8,551 nucleotides of DNA from assembly GCA_046594105.1 (NCBI GenBank), contig JBKJQB010000247.1, positions 1 through 8,551 on the forward strand, in the 5' to 3' direction. This DNA is from JBDSGC01 sp046594105 (GTDB lineage: Bacteria; Acidobacteriota; Thermoanaerobaculia; Gp7-AA8). Positions within the stretch are counted from its first letter, which is position 1. Each line of letters starts with the position of its first letter. Of the stretch, positions 1 through 5,445 are shown piece by piece. Position numbers and translations under genes: made by a program. The notes under the pieces were generated by a model. The model was not told where the DNA came from. It was given only the letters and a program-made list of their open reading frames with translations, and did not search any database.

Positions 1-190
1 CGGGGAGAAGGACTCTCGATGGAAGAGCACGGCCTTCCGACGGTTTCTTGGAAGCTGGTGATCGGTGCGTCGCATCGTTGAGTGGGAGGTGAACGTCGCT
101 CCCCAGCAACCTCCCCCTTTACCGTGGAGTGCCGCCGCGACAGAATGCGCGCGTCGCGCACCCGTCGCGCCGCCCAATAGGAGAAACTCC
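1..190. other. Left-edge leader region with no supported gene
   Basis: Two plus-strand frames are open from the left edge and stop early, one at a TGA at 59-61 and the other at a TGA at 79-81. Either could be the last codons of an upstream gene running in the same direction. Neither has a recognisable motif. The frame ending at 61 has slightly more G/C-ending codons, but about 20 codons is too few to decide. The rest of the stretch, 82-178, holds no gene, clear promoter or terminator that I can see. It ends in the ribosome binding site of the peptidase gene. Confidence 0.3.
179..183 (+). promoter_or_regulatory. Ribosome binding site that fixes the peptidase start
   Basis: AGGAG lies 7 nt before the ATG at 191. 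This supports starting the peptidase there rather than at an in-frame ATG at 65. That upstream start would place a 42-residue Pro/Arg-rich stretch ahead of a good signal peptide. Confidence 0.75.
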
Positions 191-2062
191 ATGCGTCCAC
201 GTTTTCTGCTCGCGGCCCTTCTGCTCGTTTCCTCCGTCGCTTCCGCCGCTCCCATCAAACTCCGCGTCGACGCCACAGGGGCGCCTTCGAACCGGTTGCT
301 CGCCCACCTGACCATTCCCGCGACTCCCGGGCCGATGACGCTGGAGTATCCGAAGTGGATTCCTGGAGAGCACGGACCGACCGGACCGATTGCCGGCCTG
401 ACCGGCATGCGCATCAGCGCCAGCGGTACGCCCATCCTCTGGCATCGCGATCCGGTCGATCTGTTCGCGATCCATCTCGATGTTCCTGCGAACGCGACCT
501 CAGTGGACGTCGACCTGGAGTATCTCGCCCCCGCTCCCGGTGCAAACTTCACCGCGGGTGCCTCCACTTCCCCCCGCCTGGCCCTCCTGAGCTGGAACAC
601 GGTGCTTCTGTATCCCCTCGGCAGCGGCAGCGACTCACTCCAGTTCGAAGCGTCGCTGCGCATCCCTCAGGGCTGGAAGTACGCCACCGCTCTGGAGACG
701 AAATCGAGCGGCGAAGACTTAAAGTTCGAGACCGTCTCCCTCACCACGCTCGTGGATTCGCCGGTCCAGATGAGCGCTGAGCTGAAAAAGATCGACATCC
801 CCAGTTCGACCGGTCTGCGCCACACGCTGAACCTGGCCTCCGAGAGCGCCGCCGCATTGGTCACGCCCCCGGAGTTCCCGCAGCAGTACAGCCGTCTGGT
901 CGAGGAGACCACCGCGCTGTTCGGCGCCAACCACTACCGTCACTACGACTGGCTCTTCACGCTGAGCGAGCAGGTGGCGCACTTCGGGCTGGAGCATCAT
1001 GAGTCGAGCGACGATCGCGTCGGCGAGTCCACCATGCGCGAGGACGCTTCGCGCAAGTGGGTCTCCACGCTGCTGGCCCATGAATTCGTTCACTCGTGGA
1101 ACGGCAAGTACCGCCGCCCGGCAGGGCTGGCCACCGGAAACTTCGACCAGCCGATGCATGGTGAGCTGCTCTGGGTCTACGAAGGCCTGACCAACTATCT
1201 GGGTGGCCTGCTCCCGGTGCGGAGCGGTCTGCTGACGGCGGAGGACTACCGCGAGCACCTCGCGTCAACCGCGGCCGCCATGACCCAGCACACCGGCAGG
1301 ACCTGGCGTCCGCTGGCCGACACTGCGGTCGCCGCGCAGCTGTTGTACGAGAGTCCGAACGCTGGATCCTCGTCACGCCGCAGCGTCGATTTTTATCCCG
1401 AAGGAACGTTGATCTGGCTCGACGTCGACATGACCATCCGCTCTCTGACCGGCGGAAAGCGCTCTCTCGACGAGTTCTGTCGCGCGTTCTTCGGCGGTGT
1501 CAGCGGTCATCCCGAGCTCAAGCCGTACACGTTGGACGATGTGGTGGCCGCGCTGAACGCCGTGGCCCCGCACGACTGGAAAGGCTTTCTCAACCAGCGA
1601 CTCAACTCGATGGATGCGCGCCCGCCGCTCGGCGGCATCGAGGGGAGCGGCTGGCGGCTGGTGTACACGGACAAGAGCAACACGGCCATCGCACCGGAAG
1701 AGACCTCCGGAAAGAACGTGAACGTGATGGCTTCCCTCGGGTTGACCGTGAAAGAAAATGGAAGCGTCGCGGACGTGATCGCCGAAAGCGCTGCCGCGAA
1801 GGCCGGCATCACACCCGGCTCGAAACTCGTGGCGATCAACGGACGCAGATTCTCAACCCGGGAGCTCCGTGACGCTTTGAAGAGCTCGATGCTGACGCAG
1901 TCGCCGATCGAGTTGATCGTCGAGAGCGGCGAATACTTCACCACGAACCGGATCGACTATCACGGCGGCGAGAAATACCCGCACCTCGAGAGGATCGCCG
2001 GCTCGCCAGACCTGCTCGAACAGCTGGTCAAGCCGATCGCCAGGGCGGCGAAGAAAAAATAG
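191..2062 (+). CDS. Secreted M61 family (glycyl aminopeptidase-like) zinc metallopeptidase with PDZ domain
   Basis: This 623-residue protein begins with a Sec signal peptide: MRPR, then a Leu/Ala-rich hydrophobic core, then VASAAP, with likely cleavage near residue 20. An N-terminal beta-rich M61_N-like region follows, containing YPKWIPGEHGP. The catalytic part has HEFVHSWN with zinc ligands H297 and H301 and catalytic E298. The probable third ligand is E331 in WVYEGLTNYLG. The preceding FGLEHHES segment is also typical of M61. Residues from about 517 to 600 form a PDZ domain (GLTVKENG ... AGITPGSKLVAING). Characterised M61 enzymes remove N-terminal Gly or Ala from peptides, so periplasmic or extracellular peptide breakdown is a reasonable inference; the true substrate is unknown. 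The gene stands alone on the plus strand and ends just before a bidirectional terminator. The start was chosen for its AGGAG site and the signal peptide. Confidence 0.9.
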   Translation: MRPRFLLAALLLVSSVASAAPIKLRVDATGAPSNRLLAHLTIPATPGPMTLEYPKWIPGEHGPTGPIAGLTGMRISASGTPILWHRDPVDLFAIHLDVPANATSVDVDLEYLAPAPGANFTAGASTSPRLALLSWNTVLLYPLGSGSDSLQFEASLRIPQGWKYATALETKSSGEDLKFETVSLTTLVDSPVQMSAELKKIDIPSSTGLRHTLNLASESAAALVTPPEFPQQYSRLVEETTALFGANHYRHYDWLFTLSEQVAHFGLEHHESSDDRVGESTMREDASRKWVSTLLAHEFVHSWNGKYRRPAGLATGNFDQPMHGELLWVYEGLTNYLGGLLPVRSGLLTAEDYREHLASTAAAMTQHTGRTWRPLADTAVAAQLLYESPNAGSSSRRSVDFYPEGTLIWLDVDMTIRSLTGGKRSLDEFCRAFFGGVSGHPELKPYTLDDVVAALNAVAPHDWKGFLNQRLNSMDARPPLGGIEGSGWRLVYTDKSNTAIAPEETSGKNVNVMASLGLTVKENGSVADVIAESAAAKAGITPGSKLVAINGRRFSTRELRDALKSSMLTQSPIELIVESGEYFTTNRIDYHGGEKYPHLERIAGSPDLLEQLVKPIARAAKKK

Positions 2063-2106
2063 CCGGTGTGCTTTGAGTGGATCGCCAGCGGGGAGGCGCA
2101 TTCACG

Positions 2107-2137
2107 AAAAAGGGCGCGGATCGACCGCGCCCTTTTT
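2107..2137. terminator. Bidirectional intrinsic terminator between convergent genes
   Basis: A perfect 13-bp inverted repeat, AAAAAGGGCGCGG (2107-2119) and CCGCGCCCTTTTT (2125-2137), flanks a 5-nt loop. Read on either strand it gives a GC-rich stem followed by five T residues. It sits 45 nt after the peptidase stop and 20 nt beyond the stop of the minus-strand lipoprotein gene, so it probably ends both transcripts. Confidence 0.9.
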
Positions 2138-2156
2138 GAACGACTGGGAAGCCGGT

Positions 2157-2750
2157 TTAGTCCTTGTGCATGCGGCGATGGCGACGGGTCTTGGTGGTGG
2201 TCGTCGTCTCGCTGCTCGGTGCGGGCATCGGCGCGGGCTCGACCACCGGTTCCGGAGCAGGGGCCGGCATCGGGGCCGGTTCGGCCATCGGCATCGGCGC
2301 GGGCATTGGAGCAGGAGCGGGTTCCATCGCCGGCATGGGAGCCGGCATGGGAGCTGGTTCGGACACCGCGGTGCTCGCCGACTGCGTGACGGTCACATCG
2401 GACTTCGACTTCCCGGGGATGATGTTGACGTTGGTGTTCAGTCCCGTTCCACCGCTGTTGCCGGCGCCGCCCGCGGAGCTGCTGGTGTATGCGTTCCCGC
2501 TGTTATCGACTTTGGCGGGACCGGACACGATGGCAGGAGCGGACTTGTCCACGGTGCCCTGGGCGTTGCTGGGGGCGGGAGCGGTTCCTACGACCTGATC
2601 GCTTGATGCAGGGTTGGCGGCCGCTTCCGTGCGGACATGGCCGTAATCGTCGGCCGTTTTGGGATTGTGGGCGCAGGCGGTGAGGGCGATGGCGAGTGTC
2701 GCCGCGCTGAGGCCCACCCCTGCTTTCCTGAGAAGTATTTCTGCTTTCAT
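2157..2750 (-). CDS. Putative outer-membrane lipoprotein with Pro/Ala/Met-rich spacer and basic tail
   Basis: I do not recognise the family of this 197-residue protein. The N-terminus is a lipoprotein signal: charged MKAEILLRKA, a hydrophobic stretch, and lipobox LTAC with the lipidated cysteine at residue 26. Ala rather than Asp at +2 is consistent with outer-membrane sorting. Residues 27-130 are low in hydrophobics and rich in Ala, Ser, Gly, Asn and Thr, and look disordered. Residues 131-178 are a repetitive EPAPMPAP-like tract with eight methionines. The end is a Thr run followed by a basic tail, RRHRRMHKD. An AAGGAG ribosome binding site lies 7 nt before the ATG. The gene is divergent from xseA and convergent with the peptidase. 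A TonB-like extended periplasmic spacer or a cell-wall or envelope tether is possible but unproven. Two overlapping plus-strand frames look like shadows because they lack these start signals. Confidence 0.8.
   Translation of the reverse strand: MKAEILLRKAGVGLSAATLAIALTACAHNPKTADDYGHVRTEAAANPASSDQVVGTAPAPSNAQGTVDKSAPAIVSGPAKVDNSGNAYTSSSAGGAGNSGGTGLNTNVNIIPGKSKSDVTVTQSASTAVSEPAPMPAPMPAMEPAPAPMPAPMPMAEPAPMPAPAPEPVVEPAPMPAPSSETTTTTKTRRHRRMHKD
2217..2360 (-). repeat. Degenerate in-frame repeat encoding EPAP/MPAP units
   Basis: This segment of the lipoprotein gene encodes residues 131-178, built almost entirely from Glu, Pro, Ala and Met in imperfect 2-, 4- and 8-residue units. EPAP occurs at residues 131, 143, 157 and 171. 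The DNA shows many near-repeats of GGAGCCGGCATGGG-like words on the plus strand. Because the units are multiples of three bases, gain or loss would keep the reading frame. Confidence 0.7.
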
Positions 2751-2757
2751 CTGCTGA

Positions 2758-2763
2758 CTCCTT
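2758..2763 (-). promoter_or_regulatory. Ribosome binding site of the lipoprotein gene
   Basis: The minus strand reads AAGGAG, 7 nt upstream of the ATG whose first base is 2750. It is the strongest ribosome binding site in the window and supports the minus-strand reading of this locus. Confidence 0.75.
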
Positions 2764-2772
2764 ATGCCAGTT

Positions 2773-2788
2773 GTGCCGTGAATGGCAC
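2773..2788. promoter_or_regulatory. Small dyad in the divergent intergenic region
   Basis: GTGCC (2773-2777) and GGCAC (2784-2788) form a 5-bp dyad around a 6-nt centre, in the 86-bp gap between the divergent lipoprotein and xseA genes. It could be an operator half-site pair or a chance palindrome. I see no matching copy elsewhere in the window. Confidence 0.2.
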
Positions 2789-2823
2789 TCTCTCAACAGC
2801 AATGAACTTGCCTGAACTCTTGG

Positions 2824-2829
2824 TATTCT
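2824..2829 (+). promoter_or_regulatory. Possible -10 element placing xseA on a leaderless transcript
   Basis: TATTCT ends 7 nt before the xseA ATG at 2837, so transcription from it would begin at or next to the start codon. There is no Shine-Dalgarno sequence in front of this ATG. A -35 element at normal spacing is not evident, so the call is tentative. Confidence 0.3.
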
Positions 2830-2836
2830 CTCCGAA

Positions 2837-4138
2837 ATGGTCAGGGAACAGGTATTTGCGGTCAGCGAACTGATCCGGCAGCTCAATCTGGACCTGTTCC
2901 GGTACAACGACATCGCCGTCGAGGGAGAGGTCACCAACTTCACGCGATCGGCTGCCGGACACCTGTACTTCTCCATCAAGGATGCGCGGGCTCAGATCCG
3001 GGTGGTGTTCTTTGCCATGAATGCCCGGTTCCTCAAATTCCGCATCGAAAACGGGCTGCAGCTGATCATTCGAGGTCGGCTGACCATCTACGAGGCGAAG
3101 GGTGAGTTCCAGCTCAACGCGGTCTCCGCGGAGCCGGCAGGCCTGGGCGCGCTCCAGTTGGCGTTCGAGCAGCTCAAGAAGCGCCTGGAGGCGGAAGGCC
3201 TGTTCGACCCCGCGCGAAAGAAGCGGATCCCCATGCTTCCTCAGCGCATCGCGGTGGTCACCAGTCCCACCGGCGCGGCAATCCGCGACGTGCTTCAAGT
3301 GCTGGGGCGTCGCTTCGACGGGATCAGCCTCCAGATTTATCCCGTCCGGGTACAAGGCCCTCAGGCCGCCCGGGAGATTGCCCTGGCCATTGGCAACCTC
3401 TCTCGATGGGACCTTCATGACGTGGTGCTGATCTGTCGAGGAGGAGGATCGCTCGAGGACCTCTGGCCTTTCAATGAGGAGGCGGTGGCGCGCGCGGTCG
3501 CCGAGTGCGTGATCCCCACGATCTCCGGCGTCGGTCACGAAACCGACTTCACCATTTGCGACCTGGTGGCGGACCTGCGGGCGCCCACGCCCTCTGCGGC
3601 GGCGGAGATCGTGATCCGGGCCAAGAGTGACATCTGCCGCCAGATGGACCACATGGTGGCTCGGGTGCGGAACATCGTGGAGTCGCGCGTGCGCAATCTC
3701 CGTCATGAGTTGCGGCACCTCGCCTCGTCCGATCGGCTGGGAATGCTCCCCAGGCGGCTGGCTCGGCGGCGGGAACGCCTCGATCGCAGCCGCGTCTCTC
3801 TCTACCGGATGCTGGAAGCGCGCGCTCGCTCGATGCGCGCCAGGCTCATTCGCGCCAACGAGCCGCTCCTGCGCTTTCCGGCGCAGGTCGAGCGCGAGCG
3901 CGAGCGATTGCGCTCCACTGCCGCCACGCTCAGCGCCGTGTCGCCGCTGTCGGTTCTTTCGCGTGGATACGCCATCGCTTTTTCCCGCTCTCGCAACCGG
4001 CGACGCCCGATTCTCGACTCCGGCGCGGTGAAGGTGGGCGATCCGATCGAGGTGCAGCTCAAGCGCGGCGCGCTCCAGTGCACCGTGGACTCGACCACCC
4101 TGGGAATTGAGAGCGTCTGGCCGGAGCCGATCGAGTGA
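2837..4138 (+). CDS. xseA: Exodeoxyribonuclease VII large subunit
   Basis: XseA is the catalytic subunit of exonuclease VII, which with several XseB subunits cuts single-stranded DNA from either end into short oligonucleotides in the cytoplasm. The 433-residue length is normal. Residues 5-100 are the N-terminal OB-fold that binds single-stranded DNA (VSELIRQL ... VEGEVTNF ... GHLYFSIKD). The catalytic domain carries TSPTGAAIRD (D151), RGGGSLEDLWPFN (R201) and GHETDFTICDLVADL (H234, D237), then RAPTPSAAAE. I believe these four residues match those reported as important in the E. coli enzyme. Residues of about 265-365 are Arg-rich and helical, as expected for the long coiled-coil arm. The C-terminal part (LSRGYAI ... 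VKVGDPIEVQL) is typical. The ATG was chosen because the family usually has about eight residues before the VSEL motif. There is no clear ribosome binding site. It leads the plus-strand cluster. Confidence 0.97.
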   Translation: MVREQVFAVSELIRQLNLDLFRYNDIAVEGEVTNFTRSAAGHLYFSIKDARAQIRVVFFAMNARFLKFRIENGLQLIIRGRLTIYEAKGEFQLNAVSAEPAGLGALQLAFEQLKKRLEAEGLFDPARKKRIPMLPQRIAVVTSPTGAAIRDVLQVLGRRFDGISLQIYPVRVQGPQAAREIALAIGNLSRWDLHDVVLICRGGGSLEDLWPFNEEAVARAVAECVIPTISGVGHETDFTICDLVADLRAPTPSAAAEIVIRAKSDICRQMDHMVARVRNIVESRVRNLRHELRHLASSDRLGMLPRRLARRRERLDRSRVSLYRMLEARARSMRARLIRANEPLLRFPAQVERERERLRSTAATLSAVSPLSVLSRGYAIAFSRSRNRRRPILDSGAVKVGDPIEVQLKRGALQCTVDSTTLGIESVWPEPIE

Positions 4139-4160
4139 CGCCTTTCACGGCAAGGTTTTC

Positions 4161-4178
4161 GGCTGTTCATCGTCAGCC
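4161..4178 (+). other. Short hairpin between xseA and xseB
   Basis: GGCTG (4161-4165) and CAGCC (4174-4178) can pair around an 8-nt loop, 22 nt after the xseA stop. The following bases, AAAATCG, are not a T run, so it is not a standard terminator. It could be an RNA-processing or stability element, or chance. Confidence 0.25.
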
Positions 4179-4186
4179 AAAATCGC

Positions 4187-4192
4187 TATAAC
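4187..4192 (+). promoter_or_regulatory. Possible -10 element just upstream of xseB
   Basis: TATAAC (5 of 6 matches to TATAAT) ends 8 nt before the xseB ATG at 4201. A weak TGTTCA sits 17 nt upstream at 4164-4169, inside the short hairpin. A start point here would give a leaderless or nearly leaderless xseB message, which fits the absence of a ribosome binding site. Confidence 0.35.
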
Positions 4193-4200
4193 CCTTCGTC

Positions 4201-4512
4201 ATGGCCGCCCGCCGCAGCAATGAGTTCGAAAAAGCGTTCGATCACCTCGAGAAGATCGTGCATCGCCTGGAGAACGAAGAGCTTCCGCTCGACGAGTCGC
4301 TCCAGCTCTTCGAAGAAGGAATCCGTCTCTCCCGCTTCTGCAATCAGAAGCTCGAAGAGGTCGAGAAGAAAATCGAGCTCATTCTTTCTGACGCGAAAGG
4401 TCAACCCAAAATCGCGCCTTTCGAAGGCGCCGAGGAATCGGATTCCTCCGGCAAACAGGACGAGCATGCCGACGACGAGGACGACCATCCTCCTTCCCAG
4501 GGCGCGGTGTGA
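4201..4512 (+). CDS. xseB: Exodeoxyribonuclease VII small subunit
   Basis: XseB is the non-catalytic small subunit that wraps around XseA's helical arm to form active exonuclease VII. Residues 8-64 are the family core: FEKAFDHLEKIVHRLENEEL, LDESLQLFEEGIRLSRFC and LEEVEKKIELIL, all predicted helices. The protein has 103 residues, whereas most family members have roughly 70-85. The extra length is a hydrophilic tail, residues 65-103, dense in Asp, Glu and Ser (for example DEHADDEDDHPP). The ATG follows a 62-bp gap after xseA and lacks an evident ribosome binding site, with a possible -10 element just upstream. The stop codon overlaps the ispA GTG start by 4 nt, suggesting coupled translation of the next gene. 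Confidence 0.95.
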   Translation: MAARRSNEFEKAFDHLEKIVHRLENEELPLDESLQLFEEGIRLSRFCNQKLEEVEKKIELILSDAKGQPKIAPFEGAEESDSSGKQDEHADDEDDHPPSQGAV

Positions 4513-5417
4513 TCGAAGTCTCCGATTACCTGCGCGAGGGACGGTCGCGGATCGATCGAGTCCTCGAGCAGCATCTTCCGCCCGCAACCACACCCCCTGC
4601 CCAGATTCACGAGGCCATGCGCTACGCGGTCCTCGGCGGAGGCAAACGCATCCGGCCGCTGCTGGCCATCGCCGCAGCGGAAGCGTGCGGCGCTGACAGC
4701 GAACCGCTTCTGGTTCCCTTTGCCGCGCTCGAGTTGATCCACACCTACTCCCTGGTTCATGACGATCTGCCCGCTCTCGACAACGACGACCTGCGCAGGG
4801 GCCGCAAGACCACTCACGTGGTGTTCGGCGAGGCCATGGCCATTCTTGCGGGGGATGCGCTGCTCACCGAGGCGTTCTCCTGGCTGTCGCGCCCCGTTGC
4901 CGGCGTGGAAGCGGGACGGCAGCTCGCGGCGCTCCGGGAGGTCTCCCTGGCGGTGGACTCCACAGGCATGATCGGCGGCCAGGTCGCCGATCTGCTGGCG
5001 GAGCAGTCCCAGTCCACGACCAGCGACGCGTCGGTACTGGCCGGCCGGCTCGACTTCATTCACCGGAACAAGACAGGACGCCTCTTGACGGCCTCGACCG
5101 TTCTGGGAGGTCTGCTGGCGAACGCGTCGGAAACGCAGGTGCAGGCGCTCCGTAACTATGGGGAGGCCATCGGTCTGGCCTTCCAGATCGTCGACGATCT
5201 TCTCGATATTGAGGAGAGCGCCGCCACCCTCGGGAAGACGGCGGGAAAGGATGCCGCTCAGGGAAAGCTGACCTATCCCGCGCTTTTCGGCGGGGAGGCC
5301 GCACGAGAGAAGGCCGGTTCGCTGCTCGCAGTCGCTCTGGAGAACGCTGGTATGATCGGCGGCCCTGCGAATTATCTCTCGGGGATCGCACGTTTCATCT
5401 GCGATCGCCGATCCTGA
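4509..5417 (+). CDS. ispA: Polyprenyl diphosphate synthase, probably farnesyl diphosphate synthase
   Basis: This cytoplasmic enzyme condenses dimethylallyl or geranyl diphosphate with isopentenyl diphosphate; the product feeds undecaprenyl phosphate and quinone side chains. The 302-residue length matches bacterial IspA. Visible motifs are GGGKRIRP (43-50) for substrate binding, the first Asp-rich motif DDLPALDNDD (D85, D86, D91) with the two-residue insertion of bacterial enzymes, and the second motif FQIVDDLLD (D229, D230, D233). LGKTAGKDAAQGKLTYPAL follows. The fifth residue before the first Asp motif is Tyr80. A bulky aromatic residue there limits chain length and favours a C15 product, so farnesyl rather than geranylgeranyl diphosphate is inferred. 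Translation starts at GTG 4509, overlapping the xseB stop as GTGA. dxs follows after 28 nt, so a precursor-making and a precursor-using enzyme are adjacent. Confidence 0.93.
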   Translation: MIEVSDYLREGRSRIDRVLEQHLPPATTPPAQIHEAMRYAVLGGGKRIRPLLAIAAAEACGADSEPLLVPFAALELIHTYSLVHDDLPALDNDDLRRGRKTTHVVFGEAMAILAGDALLTEAFSWLSRPVAGVEAGRQLAALREVSLAVDSTGMIGGQVADLLAEQSQSTTSDASVLAGRLDFIHRNKTGRLLTASTVLGGLLANASETQVQALRNYGEAIGLAFQIVDDLLDIEESAATLGKTAGKDAAQGKLTYPALFGGEAAREKAGSLLAVALENAGMIGGPANYLSGIARFICDRRS

Positions 5418-5445
5418 ACGGGGCAACCCGAGCGATCCCACAGCC

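Noticed and set aside
65..190. An upstream in-frame ATG that would lengthen the M61 peptidase by 42 residues
   Set aside because: The extension is Pro/Arg-rich, precedes a complete signal peptide and has no good ribosome binding site. The ATG at 191 has AGGAG at 7 nt.
2164..2598. Plus-strand Gly/Ala-rich frame opposite the lipoprotein gene
   Set aside because: It is a mirror of the Pro/Ala-coding tract (GGC and GCC words), has no supporting ribosome binding site, and conflicts with the minus-strand gene that has AAGGAG and a lipobox.
2762..3718. Long minus-strand frame opposite xseA
   Set aside because: It is His/Asp/Arg-rich shadow translation over a textbook XseA OB-fold and catalytic region.
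4161..4178. Terminator between xseA and xseB
   Set aside because: The stem is only 5 bp and is followed by AAAATCG rather than a T run.
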